Part shown: positions 18,715 to 27,854 of the stretch, piece after piece
How positions within the stretch are numbered: the first letter of the stretch is position 1
How the letters are laid out: the number at the start of each line of letters is the position of its first letter
From: Weeksellaceae bacterium
GTDB taxonomy: Bacteria; Bacteroidota; Bacteroidia; Flavobacteriales; Weeksellaceae
DNA length: 64,000 bases
Assembly (NCBI GenBank): GCA_022013695.1
Contig: JAKLPS010000009.1
Coordinates: 1 to 64,000, forward strand
Direction: 5' to 3'
Program-made: the position numbers and the translations under genes
The notes under the pieces: model-generated
What the model was told of the DNA's origin: nothing
Database searches by the model: none
The model's input: only the letters and a program-made list of their open reading frames with translations

Positions 18715-18722
18715 CAAATATA
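18715..18722 (-). promoter_or_regulatory. Probable -7 element of toxin-antitoxin module 2
   Basis: TATATTTG on the minus strand fits TAnnTTTG and lies 25 nt before the antitoxin ATG, next to the repeated GACnnnnGTC sites. Confidence 0.55.
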
Positions 18723-18723
18723 C

Positions 18724-18754
18724 GACCTTTGTCTATATAAAAAAGACTTTTGTC
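18724..18754 (-). promoter_or_regulatory. Candidate operator: two GACnnnnGTC sites 21 bp apart
   Basis: gacctttgtc (18724-18733) and gacttttgtc (18745-18754) are each inverted repeats of the form GAC-4-GTC. Their starts are 21 bp apart, about two helical turns, and they lie just upstream of the -7 element where a repressor would block the promoter. The link to the antitoxin is inference. Confidence 0.5.
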
Positions 18755-18808
18755 CATTTTTATTTTTTGTAATCCATTTATGCATATTTTAGTGGAATGG
18801 ATAAATTT

Positions 18809-19609
18809 TCACGGTTTTAAAAACATGGGGCGGAATTCCTCGATATTTTCTTCAAAAGAACGTTTGGCCTCTTCATAACCGATTAAAAAAATCTCTTCCA
18901 TCCGTTGTGGCTTTTTCTCAAAAGTCCCATATTTTGATAATTTTTTGGATGTGATAAACCAATCACAATAAGCAAATTTGTGGATCTCCGTTCTGTGAGA
19001 CAATAATTCGTAAGCTCTTGTGGTGACAGCCCTTATGGTTTTCAAATCGTTCTCCTGAACGTCCTGTGGCGCAGTAACATAGACGCCAATCATCTTGTCA
19101 CATTCGTTATTTATAATATCTGCAGGAAAATTATTGAGTACGCCTCCATCACTATACATTTCATTTCCAATATAATAGGGCGTAGAAATCCCCGGGATGC
19201 AAGAAGAGGCAATAATTGCATCGACTACTTTATAACGTTTCTCAAAAACCTTCTGCTGTCCGCTGATGAGTTCTGTAGCCACAATTCTGACATCTCTATC
19301 CAAATCTCCCAAAGTCATATCTTCAAAAATAGGCTTCAAATAATTGAGGAAAAGTGCAGAAGAAACGAATCCCGGCTGATTGAAAGTAAAATGTTTCCAA
19401 TTGAAGAAGTAGATCGACTGGAAAAATTCCAAAATCTCTTCCGGTGTTTTTCCGAAGGCATAGAGCGAACCAACAATAGAACCCGCACTACAACAAGAAA
19501 GAATATCGGGCTCTATATTTTGTTCCTTGAGAAATTTCAGCACGCCCGCGTGAGCCAATCCGCGAGTTCCACCGCCAGAAAGTACCAATCCTATTTTTGA
19601 ATTTTCCAT
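18809..19609 (-). CDS. Patatin-like phospholipase
   Basis: A 266-residue patatin-family hydrolase. The oxyanion-hole glycine loop SGGGTRGLAHAG is at residues 11-22 and the nucleophile Ser41 sits in a CCSAG elbow where the family usually has GxSxG, so the first glycine is replaced by Cys39. The second catalytic residue is Asp154 in SDGG. The protein has no signal peptide and would act in the cytoplasm or at the inner face of the membrane, with phospholipid or another acyl ester as the likely substrate. It stands between toxin-antitoxin module 2 and lpdA. Confidence 0.88.
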   Translation of the reverse strand: MENSKIGLVLSGGGTRGLAHAGVLKFLKEQNIEPDILSCCSAGSIVGSLYAFGKTPEEILEFFQSIYFFNWKHFTFNQPGFVSSALFLNYLKPIFEDMTLGDLDRDVRIVATELISGQQKVFEKRYKVVDAIIASSCIPGISTPYYIGNEMYSDGGVLNNFPADIINNECDKMIGVYVTAPQDVQENDLKTIRAVTTRAYELLSHRTEIHKFAYCDWFITSKKLSKYGTFEKKPQRMEEIFLIGYEEAKRSFEENIEEFRPMFLKP

Positions 19610-19617
19610 TACGTAAA

Positions 19618-19649
19618 ATTAAAAAAACCACAGGCAATTCTGTGGTTTT
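19618..19649 (-). terminator. Terminator after lpdA
   Basis: aaaaccacag (19624-19633) pairs perfectly with ctgtggtttt (19640-19649); on the minus strand a run of seven T follows. It ends the lpdA transcript before the patatin gene. Confidence 0.8.
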
Positions 19650-19674
19650 AATGCATAATATTTTATGAGTCCTA

Positions 19675-21066
19675 TTAAATATGAATCACCTCGCCATAAG
19701 CAGCGGCGGCCGCCTCCATAATACATTCGGACAATGTTGGATGCGGGTGAATAGATTTGATAATATCGTGACCGGTGGTTTCCAATCTTCTTGCAACAAC
19801 CGCTTCCGCGATCATATCGGTAACGCCGTCACCAACCATATGACAACCAAGCCATTCGCCATATTTTGCATCAAAAATAACTTTTATAAATCCGTCAACA
19901 TCGCCGTTAGCCGTAGCTTTTCCTGATGCCGAAAATGGAAATTTACCAACTTTGATCTCGTAACCTTTTTCCTTGGCCTGCTTTTCAGTCAAACCAACAG
20001 AAGCGATTTCCGGATGACAATAAGTACAACCTGGAATATTTCCGTAATCAATCGCTTGTACGTGAAGACCTTTGATTTTCTCAACGCAAGTAATTCCTTC
20101 TGCAGAAGCAACGTGTGCCAAAGCCTGAGTTGGGATGATATCACCGATTGCGTAATATCCCGGAACGGAAGTTTCGTACCATTCGTTGACTAAAACCTTT
20201 CCTTTTTCAGTTTTGATTCCAACTGCCTCAAGTCCAATTCCTTCAACGTTTGAAGCAATTCCGACCGCAGAAAGTAAAATATCAGCTTCCAAGGTAATGT
20301 TCCCAGTGGCCATTTTCACGGTAGCTTTTACACCGTTTCCGGCAGTATCAACAGATTCTAATGAAGCGTTGGTCATTATTTCGATCCCATATTTTTTGAG
20401 CGATTTCTCAACGTGGTTTGAAACTTCCTCGTCCTCCAAAGGAACGATGTTTGGCAAGAATTCTACGACAGTCACCTTGGTTCCCATGGCGTTATAAAAA
20501 TCAGCAAACTCAATTCCGATGGCACCAGAACCTACTATAATCATAGATTTCGGCTGCTCGGGAAGAGCAAGTGCTTGCCTGTATCCAATCACTTTTTTGC
20601 CATCTTGCGGAAGGTTTGGCAATTCTCTAGAGCGCGCTCCAGTGGCGATTATAATGTTAGTTCCAGAATATTCTGTTGATTTTCCTTCAGCATCTACAAC
20701 GGTCACTTTTTTACCTGCTTTCACAGTTGCAGTTCCCATAATGACGTCGATTTTGTTTTTCTTCATCAAGAAAGAAATCCCACCGCTCATTTTTGCAGCC
20801 ACACCTCTGCTTCTTTGGATTACTTTGGTAAAATCAAATCCTGGGTTTTCAATTTTATTGAGACCATAATCTTCCGCATGTTTTAGATAATTAAAAACGT
20901 GAGCAGATTTTAATAATGCTTTTGTGGGGATACAACCCCAGTTGAGACAGATGCCACCAAGATTTTCTCGCTCGATGATTGCCGTTTTGAAACCTAATTG
21001 AGCCGCTCTGATCGCAGTCACATATCCGCCGGGACCGCTTCCAATAACAATAATATCGTAGTTCAT
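19675..21066 (-). CDS. lpdA: Dihydrolipoyl dehydrogenase
   Basis: The E3 component of 2-oxoacid dehydrogenase complexes, reoxidising dihydrolipoamide with NAD+. The 463-residue protein has the FAD motif GSGPGGY at 9-15, the redox disulphide Cys40/Cys45 in GGICLNWGCIPTK, an NAD motif GSGAIGIEFA and the C-terminal His-Glu pair in HPHPTLSE. Everything is conserved. A TAAATTTG element at 21086-21093 is a likely promoter. The E1 fusion gene 500 bp away on the same strand is a possible partner, though the E2 gene is elsewhere. Confidence 0.97.
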   Translation of the reverse strand: MNYDIIVIGSGPGGYVTAIRAAQLGFKTAIIERENLGGICLNWGCIPTKALLKSAHVFNYLKHAEDYGLNKIENPGFDFTKVIQRSRGVAAKMSGGISFLMKKNKIDVIMGTATVKAGKKVTVVDAEGKSTEYSGTNIIIATGARSRELPNLPQDGKKVIGYRQALALPEQPKSMIIVGSGAIGIEFADFYNAMGTKVTVVEFLPNIVPLEDEEVSNHVEKSLKKYGIEIMTNASLESVDTAGNGVKATVKMATGNITLEADILLSAVGIASNVEGIGLEAVGIKTEKGKVLVNEWYETSVPGYYAIGDIIPTQALAHVASAEGITCVEKIKGLHVQAIDYGNIPGCTYCHPEIASVGLTEKQAKEKGYEIKVGKFPFSASGKATANGDVDGFIKVIFDAKYGEWLGCHMVGDGVTDMIAEAVVARRLETTGHDIIKSIHPHPTLSECIMEAAAAAYGEVIHI

Positions 21067-21085
21067 TGTGATTAAAAAATTTATG

Positions 21086-21093
21086 CAAATTTA
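21086..21093 (-). promoter_or_regulatory. Probable -7 element of lpdA
   Basis: TAAATTTG on the minus strand fits TAnnTTTG and lies 20 nt before the lpdA start. Confidence 0.45.
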
Positions 21094-21327
21094 TAGAAAA
21101 TTATTGGAAGCATCACATTAGACCGCCCAACTTTCTACGAGGCACTTTTGCAGATTTGCCTTACTTTTAAATAACGATTTTAGCTGATTTTCAGATCTTA
21201 TAAACTCTGTTTAGTACAACATCATTGTCAACAAAACATTATTAATTAAAAAAATGGGTGGTAAGATTTAATCATTTATTAACCATGATAGTGTTTTAGA
21301 ATCGATAAATTTACCAAAAGTTACTTC

Positions 21328-21582
21328 ATGAAATATACTTTGGTAAAAAGAAATAAAAGTTTCCGGGCAGATTCTCCTTCGCAATTTATCGGTTGGATGA
21401 GAAAGATGGATCTGCAATCTTGGAAAGATAATCAAGAATTTATGGAAGGTTATGCCTATCGGAAAATGACTTTTGAAAATATCAGATTGCGCTACGACAA
21501 TGAAAATAACTTTGTAGAAGATCTTATAAAAAATAATCTCCTGAAAGTGGAGGATTCCAAAGGTTTTTTAGGCGTATTTTAA
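21328..21582 (+). CDS. Hypothetical protein, 84 residues
   Basis: A small soluble protein that I do not recognise. It is basic at the start (MKYTLVKRNKSF), then mixed, with aromatic residues in FIGWMRKMDLQSW and a C-terminal LLKVEDSKGFLGVF. There is no signal peptide or membrane segment. It reads against the downstream E1 gene (tail to tail, 10 bp apart) and is preceded by 260 bp of intergenic DNA, enough for its own promoter. The regular composition suggests a real gene. Confidence 0.6.
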   Translation: MKYTLVKRNKSFRADSPSQFIGWMRKMDLQSWKDNQEFMEGYAYRKMTFENIRLRYDNENNFVEDLIKNNLLKVEDSKGFLGVF

Positions 21583-21592
21583 CGCTCATGCA

Positions 21593-24025
21593 TCAATAGA
21601 TTGCCGGATATTTCTCTGGATTAAACTCATTAAAAATCGCATAAATTTTCTCTACAATATCATCCGAAGATGGCTTGCTGAAGTAGTCGCCATCGCTGGC
21701 ATAAGCCGGTCTGTGATTTTCTGCCGAAATAGTCAACGGTTCTGAATCCAGATATTTGAACGCCTTTTGCTTTTCCAAAATCTGTTGCATTATGAAAGCC
21801 GAAGTCCCACCCTCCACATCTTCATCAATCACTGCCAATCGGTTTGTTTTCTTCACACTATTTACAATTTCTTGAGATAAATCGAATGGAATTAAGGACT
21901 GAACATCAATCACTTCCGCCGAAATTCCAAGTTGATCGAGTTCGTGGGCGGCTTCCGACACGATTCTCCACGTGGATCCATAAGTAACCAAAGTGATATC
22001 TGTTCCTTCTCTGGTGACCTCAATTTTCCCAACCGGAATGGTAAATTCGCCCAAATTATCAGGTTGCTTTTCTTTGAGTCGGTAGCCATTTAGACATTCA
22101 ACAATCAAGGCAGGCTCGTCGCTTTGGAGCATCGTGTTGTAAAATCCCGCCGCAATGGTCAGATTTCGCGGAACCAGAATATTGATCCCTTTGGACAGGT
22201 TGAGAATGCCCGCCATCGGCGATCCAGAATGCCAAACGCCTTCCAACCTATGACCTCGTGTCCGGATGATGACTGGCGCTTTTTGCCCGCCTTTGGTTCG
22301 GTACTGCAAAGTGGCCAGATCGTCGCTCATTCCCTGCAAACAATATAAAATATAATCCAAATATTGAATCTCAGCAATCGGTTTCAAACCGCGCATCGCC
22401 ATCCCAATTCCTTGTCCGAGAATGGTGGCTTCGCGGATTCCTGTGTCAGCAATTCTGATCTCGCCATATTTTTCCTGGAGCCCTTCCAAACCTTGATTTA
22501 CGTCGCCAATAGTTCCGGAATCCTCGCCAAAAACCAAGGCTTGCGGATATTTTGCAAAAATCATATCAAAGTTATTTCTCACCACAACTCTGCCATCTAC
22601 TTCTTCCGAAGCGTCCGAATAGATTGGTTTTATTTCTTTCACATTCGTTGCTTTCCATTCAGATTGAGAATATAAATGCGAGGAATAATTATCTTTCTCT
22701 ATTTTGAAGATTTCTTCATATTTTGATTTCAAAGCATTTCTTTCAGCCGAATTTTTGCCTCTTGTAACTAATAAAGATTGTCTTACCAAATGGAAAATAT
22801 CTCTTTTGCTTTTAGAAATTACCTTATTAAAGTTTTCAATCAATTGATCAACTTCAATATTTTGATTTTTAAGCGATTCTACAAAAGGTAAAATTTCATT
22901 TTGTAAATCTGAGATGGTTTTTTGATACGCTTCCCATGCTTTTTTCTGACCCTCTTTTACCAATTTTTTAGATTCAGAATCGATGGAATCTAACTCTTCA
23001 ATAGAAGCTAAATATCCGTTATTTCCATCAATTTCGATGCTGTAATCCAAAATCCATTCTCTGAATTTGTTCAATCCGTCGAATTCTGATTCCCATTTTA
23101 ATCGGTCTTCAGATTTATAACGCTCGTGCGAACCAGAAGTTGAATGTCCCTGAGGTTGTGTCACATCTGTCACGTGGATCACCACCGGAACGCTTTCATA
23201 TCTTGCAAAATGCTCTGCTTTGGCGTAAGCTTCCATCAAAGCTGGATAATCCCAAGCTTTGACCTGGATAATTTCGCAACCTTGTTTTTCGTCTGTTTTT
23301 CTTTGGAAACCGGAAAGCATTTCAGAAATATCGGCTTTTGCCCGTTGGTTTTGAGTCGGAACCGAAATCCCGTAACCATCATCCCAAATCGAAACAATCA
23401 TAGGAACCTGCAAAGCACAAGCCGCATTCAAAGTTTCCCAAAAATGACCTTCAGCCGTAGAAGCGTCGCCAATGGTTCCGAAAGCAACTTCATTTCCATC
23501 TTGTGAAAATTTTTCAGAACCTTCAAATTTTACTGATTTATAAACTTTGGAAGCCTCAGCCAATCCCAATAATCTCGGCATTTGTCCTGCGGTTGGCGAA
23601 ATGTCAGACGAAATATTTTTTTGTTCGGTTAAATTTTTCCAGCTTCCATCAGCGTTTAAGCTTCTTGTAGAGTAATGACCATTCATTTGTCTTCCGGCAG
23701 ATGCTGGTTCTCTTTCCACGCTGGTGTCGGCATACACTTGCGCAAAAAAACTTTCTACAGAAACGGCATCAACAGCCAGTGCAAAAGTCTGATCGCGATA
23801 ATAACCAGACCGAAAATCTCCGTTTCTAAAAACCTTAGCCATGGCCAACTGCGGCAACTCTTTTCCATCACCAAATATTCCGAATTTTCCTTTCCCGGTA
23901 AGCACTTCCCGCCTGCCTAAATAAGACATTTCTCGGGATATTCTCCCTAACCGATAATCTTGTAAAATGCTGTTTTTAAAATCCTGAAATGAGATTTGCT
24001 GAGTTTCTATATAAGTTGTTTGCAT
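21593..24025 (-). CDS. 2-oxoacid dehydrogenase E1, fused alpha and beta
   Basis: A thiamine-diphosphate-dependent E1 component in which the alpha subunit (residues about 1-390) and beta subunit (about 480-810) are joined in one chain of 810 residues, an arrangement common in Bacteroidetes. The alpha part has the TPP pocket FGTIGDASTAEGHFWE and the beta part VFGEDSGTIGDVNQG and the C-terminal QSLIPFDLS. It probably acts on branched-chain 2-oxoacids. The start is the ATG at 24025: an upstream TTG at 24043 overlaps a TATATTTG promoter element (24041-24048). Confidence 0.93.
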   Translation of the reverse strand: MQTTYIETQQISFQDFKNSILQDYRLGRISREMSYLGRREVLTGKGKFGIFGDGKELPQLAMAKVFRNGDFRSGYYRDQTFALAVDAVSVESFFAQVYADTSVEREPASAGRQMNGHYSTRSLNADGSWKNLTEQKNISSDISPTAGQMPRLLGLAEASKVYKSVKFEGSEKFSQDGNEVAFGTIGDASTAEGHFWETLNAACALQVPMIVSIWDDGYGISVPTQNQRAKADISEMLSGFQRKTDEKQGCEIIQVKAWDYPALMEAYAKAEHFARYESVPVVIHVTDVTQPQGHSTSGSHERYKSEDRLKWESEFDGLNKFREWILDYSIEIDGNNGYLASIEELDSIDSESKKLVKEGQKKAWEAYQKTISDLQNEILPFVESLKNQNIEVDQLIENFNKVISKSKRDIFHLVRQSLLVTRGKNSAERNALKSKYEEIFKIEKDNYSSHLYSQSEWKATNVKEIKPIYSDASEEVDGRVVVRNNFDMIFAKYPQALVFGEDSGTIGDVNQGLEGLQEKYGEIRIADTGIREATILGQGIGMAMRGLKPIAEIQYLDYILYCLQGMSDDLATLQYRTKGGQKAPVIIRTRGHRLEGVWHSGSPMAGILNLSKGINILVPRNLTIAAGFYNTMLQSDEPALIVECLNGYRLKEKQPDNLGEFTIPVGKIEVTREGTDITLVTYGSTWRIVSEAAHELDQLGISAEVIDVQSLIPFDLSQEIVNSVKKTNRLAVIDEDVEGGTSAFIMQQILEKQKAFKYLDSEPLTISAENHRPAYASDGDYFSKPSSDDIVEKIYAIFNEFNPEKYPAIY

Positions 24026-24040
24026 AACTTTGAATTTTGA

Positions 24041-24048
24041 CAAATATA
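24041..24048 (-). promoter_or_regulatory. Probable -7 element of the E1 fusion gene
   Basis: TATATTTG on the minus strand lies 16 nt before the ATG at 24025 and decides against the TTG start at 24043. Confidence 0.55.
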
Positions 24049-24212
24049 AAATTTCTTACTTAAATTTTTATTGATTTGATATTCAGTAAAAATAAGAAAA
24101 TTTTATAAAGTATAAAAAAATCTCCAAGTTCTTTTGATAGCATAATGATATCTTTCGTCATTTAAAATTGAAAATAAGAATTCTTAGCTCACAAAAAAAT
24201 TTTAAAGATATT

Positions 24213-25130
24213 CTATCCAATTTTCACCGTCTCCAAAGCTTTGGGCAAAAAGGTATTGGGAAACACTTGCCTTGCTTCGTCCGTCATCACGCTGAGATCG
24301 CTGTAGCGATTGGAGAAATGTCCTAAAATCAATTTTCCAACTTGCGCTTTTTTGGCAATCGTAGCAGCTTCCAAAGCTGTGGAATGCCCGGTGTAATCTG
24401 CCATTTCTTTCAGATTATTCAGGAAAGTAGATTCGTGGTAAAGCACGTCGACTTTTTCTATGATTGGGATGATGTCTTCTTTGTATTTCGTATCACTGCA
24501 AAAAGCGTAAGAAACAGAGGGCCGCGGATCGGTTGTTAATAAAGCATTGTCGATGATTCCGCCTTCTTCTGAAACGAAATCTTTTCCCAATCGCAAATTC
24601 TGAAAATCGCAGATCTCGATTTCTTTGTATTTCGAAATTTCTGTCATATTCAAATGGCGTTCTTTTGGCTTTTCTTTGAAGAGGTAACCGTTGCAATAGA
24701 TCCTATGGTTGAGCGGAATTGTGAAAACCTCTACCCTTTTGTCCTCATAGATTTTCACCGATTCTTTTCCTTCCAACTCGTGATAAATTACATCAAAACC
24801 TCGGTAAGTTTCTGTGATTTCGAAAATCGTTTCCAACATTTTTTTGATGCCTTTGGGACCGTAGATATTCAACGGCGTTTTTCTTCCCAAAAGTCGGAAA
24901 GAAGCAACCAAGCCAGGCAAACCGAAACAATGATCACCGTGTAGATGGGAAATGAAAATATGATTGATCTTGGAAAATCTTACTTTTGCTTTGCGCATTT
25001 GCACTTGGGTTCCTTCGCCGCAGTCGATGAGGAAATGACGTTCTTCCATTTCCAAAAACTGAGAAGTTGGTGAGGAATTGATCGTGGGAATTGCGGAGTT
25101 GAATCCTAAAATTGTAAGATATGTACTCAA
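24213..25130 (-). CDS. rnz: Ribonuclease Z
   Basis: A metallo-beta-lactamase-fold endonuclease of 305 residues that removes 3' trailers from tRNA precursors. The zinc site is HLHGDHCFG at 62-70, with further ligands in HESTF and HFSNRY, the last typical of RNase Z. Length matches the short (bacterial) form. It is 56 bp downstream of rdgB on the same strand. The tRNA-Arg here lacks an encoded CCA, which fits the use of RNase Z for 3' ends. Confidence 0.95.
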   Translation of the reverse strand: MSTYLTILGFNSAIPTINSSPTSQFLEMEERHFLIDCGEGTQVQMRKAKVRFSKINHIFISHLHGDHCFGLPGLVASFRLLGRKTPLNIYGPKGIKKMLETIFEITETYRGFDVIYHELEGKESVKIYEDKRVEVFTIPLNHRIYCNGYLFKEKPKERHLNMTEISKYKEIEICDFQNLRLGKDFVSEEGGIIDNALLTTDPRPSVSYAFCSDTKYKEDIIPIIEKVDVLYHESTFLNNLKEMADYTGHSTALEAATIAKKAQVGKLILGHFSNRYSDLSVMTDEARQVFPNTFLPKALETVKIG

Positions 25131-25186
25131 TTTTCGTTGTTAAATTGAAAATTTAAAAGGTTAAAGGTACGAAAACATCGTAAAAA

Positions 25187-25771
25187 CTACAAGATCCCCC
25201 CTTTGGAATTCAGGAATTCCAAGAATTTTTTCAAAGCTGCGCTGCGGTGGCTTATTTTGTTTTTTTCTTCGGGCAGCATCTGAGCAAAAGTCATATTGTA
25301 ATCATCTGGAATGAAAATCGGGTCATAACCAAAGCCGTCTTCACCAAAAACCTCTGTTGTAATATTGCCATAAACCCGGCCTTCAAAGTAATGTTCCCCG
25401 TCTTGATCTTTGAAACACAGCACAGTGATGAAATAGGCACGCCGATTGGGTTCCTCTTTCAACTCTTCCAAAACTTTCTCAATATTCTTCTTGAAATTGT
25501 GATTGCCAGCATACCGCGCCGAGAGGATGCCCGGCCGTCCGCCCAAAGCCTCGACGACCAATCCGCTATCGTCGCCCACACTTGGTTTTCCGGTTTTCTC
25601 AAAGCAGTATTCCGCTTTGATTCGTGCGTTTTCCTGAAAGGTTTTGCCATTTTCTACGACTTCTTCATTGAGGTTGTAATCGGACAGACTGGTAACGATA
25701 TATTCCGATCCAAGGATTTGCTGGATTTCTTCTTTTTTATGTAGATTATGTGTGGCGATTAGAATTTCCAT
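25187..25771 (-). CDS. rdgB: Non-canonical purine NTP pyrophosphatase
   Basis: Hydrolyses ITP, XTP and their deoxy forms to monophosphates, keeping damaged purines out of nucleic acids. The 194-residue Ham1-family protein has the opening IATHNLHKKEEI, the substrate pocket GDDSGLVVEALGG and the C-terminal SHRSAALKKF. Length is normal. It lies just upstream of rnz and downstream of a structured intergenic element. Confidence 0.96.
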   Translation of the reverse strand: MEILIATHNLHKKEEIQQILGSEYIVTSLSDYNLNEEVVENGKTFQENARIKAEYCFEKTGKPSVGDDSGLVVEALGGRPGILSARYAGNHNFKKNIEKVLEELKEEPNRRAYFITVLCFKDQDGEHYFEGRVYGNITTEVFGEDGFGYDPIFIPDDYNMTFAQMLPEEKNKISHRSAALKKFLEFLNSKGGIL

Positions 25772-25872
25772 TTTTTAGAAATTAGATTTTAGAAGTTAGA
25801 AATTAGAGTTTTTTTGAATGTTTCAATGATGACAAAATTTGATTTGATAACAAATGTTGAACCTTGCGAAGC

Positions 25873-25955
25873 GCAACCCGGCTTGAGCGGAAATCCTTTT
25901 TTGTGGCTGGGAAAGCCTTGGCAAAAAGATTGGGAGCGGAAGACGGATAAGTTGC
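25873..25955 (+). ncRNA. Structured intergenic element, possible RNA repeat
   Basis: Nested complementary segments: gcaac (25873-25877) with gttgc (25951-25955), ccg (25878-25880) with cgg (25944-25946), then aatcctttttTg (25892-25903) with caaaaagatt (25922-25931), and an inner ggct (25905-25908) with agcc (25914-25917). The sequence resembles a GC-rich intergenic repeat that I recall from flavobacterial genomes (with gagcggaaatcc). A minus-strand open frame across it, 71 codons long, has no convincing protein features and is best seen as its shadow. The strand is uncertain. Confidence 0.5.
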
Positions 25956-25962
25956 CATAATT

Positions 25963-26778
25963 TTAATCTTTATAAATGATATTCTTGCCGATGGCGAAAA
26001 AGTAAAAGGGAATTGCAAAAATTACAACGCCTGCAACAAGAATAATTTCTTTCTTCATTTGAAAAAATTCGGAAAAAGTTTCGGAATCTGTGTACATCAT
26101 CATCAAAGCTGAAACCAAATTATTGAAGGCGTGCAGCAATATCGGCATCAGCAGCGATTTCGTTTTAAAGTACACCAAACCTAATACCAAACCGAGCAAA
26201 AATGCACCCACAAATTGCCAAGGATTGAAATGTACGACTCCGAAAATCAAAGCAGATACGATGATTGCGGTCGTGGGTTTGACCTTATTATTAATCATTC
26301 CTTGCATCAGAATGCCTCGGAACAGAGTTTCTTCCAAGACCGGCGCTAAAAGGACAGTCATCAAAATCAACGAAACAGGGCTTGATAAAAGTCTTGAAAA
26401 TTCGGCTTCGTACAATTGATAGAGCGGCCCTAATAATTGTCCCGTGGTTGGAATCAATTGTGTGGTGTAATCGGCGACCAACATTATCCCGAACATCATT
26501 GGAAATATCAAAAGATACACTCTGAATGGTTGTGTGGAAAAGTCGAAACTGAGTTTTTTGCCATCGTTTTTGACGGTCAGAAGATAGAAAAATAAAATCG
26601 GTGTCAGCATCGTCATCACATAAGAAAACACGCTGAACCAGCCAGTCTGCTGAACATCTTGACCGAACAAAGCCGACAATCCCAGACCAACGGCGTAGGC
26701 GAAAGATGCGCCCACGAACAGTCCTGCGACCAAAATAATTATGCCGAAAAAATCCATTTTATAGTTCTGATTGTCCAT
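25963..26778 (-). CDS. CPBP-family intramembrane metalloprotease
   Basis: A 271-residue membrane protein of the CPBP (CAAX protease/bacteriocin-processing) family. Motif 1 is EETLFRG with the EE pair and motif 2 is FGVVHFNPWQF with the catalytic His; motif 3 NNLVSA is near residue 220. About seven hydrophobic helices. Substrates are unknown. Its start and the stop of the upstream binding-protein gene overlap as TAATG, so the two are translated as a pair. Confidence 0.9.
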   Translation of the reverse strand: MDNQNYKMDFFGIIILVAGLFVGASFAYAVGLGLSALFGQDVQQTGWFSVFSYVMTMLTPILFFYLLTVKNDGKKLSFDFSTQPFRVYLLIFPMMFGIMLVADYTTQLIPTTGQLLGPLYQLYEAEFSRLLSSPVSLILMTVLLAPVLEETLFRGILMQGMINNKVKPTTAIIVSALIFGVVHFNPWQFVGAFLLGLVLGLVYFKTKSLLMPILLHAFNNLVSALMMMYTDSETFSEFFQMKKEIILVAGVVIFAIPFYFFAIGKNIIYKD

Positions 26779-27830
26779 TATTTGAGCTCTTTTAAATACA
26801 CCAAAGGTTGCGAGCGGAAAGTTACATCTTCCGGATGAAAAATCTTGAAATAATCTCTCAAAACCAAGTCTGCCCGCACCACGCCACTTTCGAAATAATC
26901 ATTAGCGCCGTCTTTTTCACGATTGTTGATCATATAGATTTTGCCGGACTGGAAAACCTTCATTTTGGCGTAATTGGGATTCATTGTCAGAAGTTCAATT
27001 TTGCTCCGGTGCGGATTGATATTGATCCAATATTTTGCATTTTTAGCTTTGATAAAGACTTCCTCAAAGCTCAGAGGAACAGACGTCGCTTCTTCGTTGT
27101 CCTTCAATATGTACGAGCCGCCGGCATCATTTATTAATTGGGACACAAATGATTTTCCGCCCGGCAAAAACCATTGGCTGCCGTACATTTCGTTGCAGAG
27201 CACCAAAGGTTTGTAAACAGTTTTTTCAGCTAATTGCTGAATTGTTTTGTATTGGTTTTCAATATTTTGATAGGCCGCTTCTGCTTCTTTTTCTTTGCCA
27301 AACAATTTGCCGAAAAGCAGCAGATATTTAGATTTTCCCAAAGGATTCTGCTCCAAATATTCATCCAGAAAAATCACTTCGATGCCATTGTTTTTCAATA
27401 TTTCGTAGGTGTTGGCGAAGTTGGGGACGTAATTGGTAAAGATCACGTCGGGCTTGCCGGCCAATATTTTTTCGAGGTTATATTTTTGCTCATTTCCTAT
27501 ATTCAGGATTTTGTTTTGATTGATCAATTGATGAATTTTTTCGGAGAAAATATATTCGGGGCTCGAAACTCCGGCTATTTTATTTTCCAAATGCAGTTCC
27601 GAAAAAAATCCGATCAAGCTGGAATTGAGGAGCATTGCCCTACGGAAAGGCAACTTGCGGTTCGGAATCACGTTTTGGAATTTCCCTGAGTTTAAAGTCA
27701 AATGCTGTGCATCTTGAGAATAATTCACTCGCGCCGAGATGATTACGCGCTGATTTGCCGGCGGCTTGATTTCCTTTTGGCAGGCAACCGCCAAAATAAG
27801 GAGAAGGAGGCTTAAAAAATTGCTTTTCAT
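26778..27830 (-). CDS. Periplasmic cobalamin/iron-type binding lipoprotein
   Basis: A 350-residue substrate-binding protein of the BtuF/FhuD fold (cluster A-2 type), carried as a lipoprotein: the lipobox LLILAVACQKE puts the lipid on Cys18. Seen are the start of domain 1 (RAMLLNSSLIGFFSE), PDVIFTNYVP and the C-terminal FKIFHPEDV. Cobalamin or a siderophore is likely; the sequence does not tell which. No permease or ATPase gene is nearby and no cobalamin riboswitch is visible upstream. The ATG at 27830 is used: a longer frame to 27890 overlaps the tRNA-Arg gene. Confidence 0.85.
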   Translation of the reverse strand: MKSNFLSLLLLILAVACQKEIKPPANQRVIISARVNYSQDAQHLTLNSGKFQNVIPNRKLPFRRAMLLNSSLIGFFSELHLENKIAGVSSPEYIFSEKIHQLINQNKILNIGNEQKYNLEKILAGKPDVIFTNYVPNFANTYEILKNNGIEVIFLDEYLEQNPLGKSKYLLLFGKLFGKEKEAEAAYQNIENQYKTIQQLAEKTVYKPLVLCNEMYGSQWFLPGGKSFVSQLINDAGGSYILKDNEEATSVPLSFEEVFIKAKNAKYWININPHRSKIELLTMNPNYAKMKVFQSGKIYMINNREKDGANDYFESGVVRADLVLRDYFKIFHPEDVTFRSQPLVYLKELK

Positions 27831-27854
27831 CTTCCAAAGAAATGAAAAAAGACT

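Noticed and set aside
25803-26018. A 71-codon minus-strand frame (ending ...SLKHSKKL)
   Set aside because: It covers the nested-stem element at 25873-25955, which explains its composition; no domain, ribosome site or operon position supports it.
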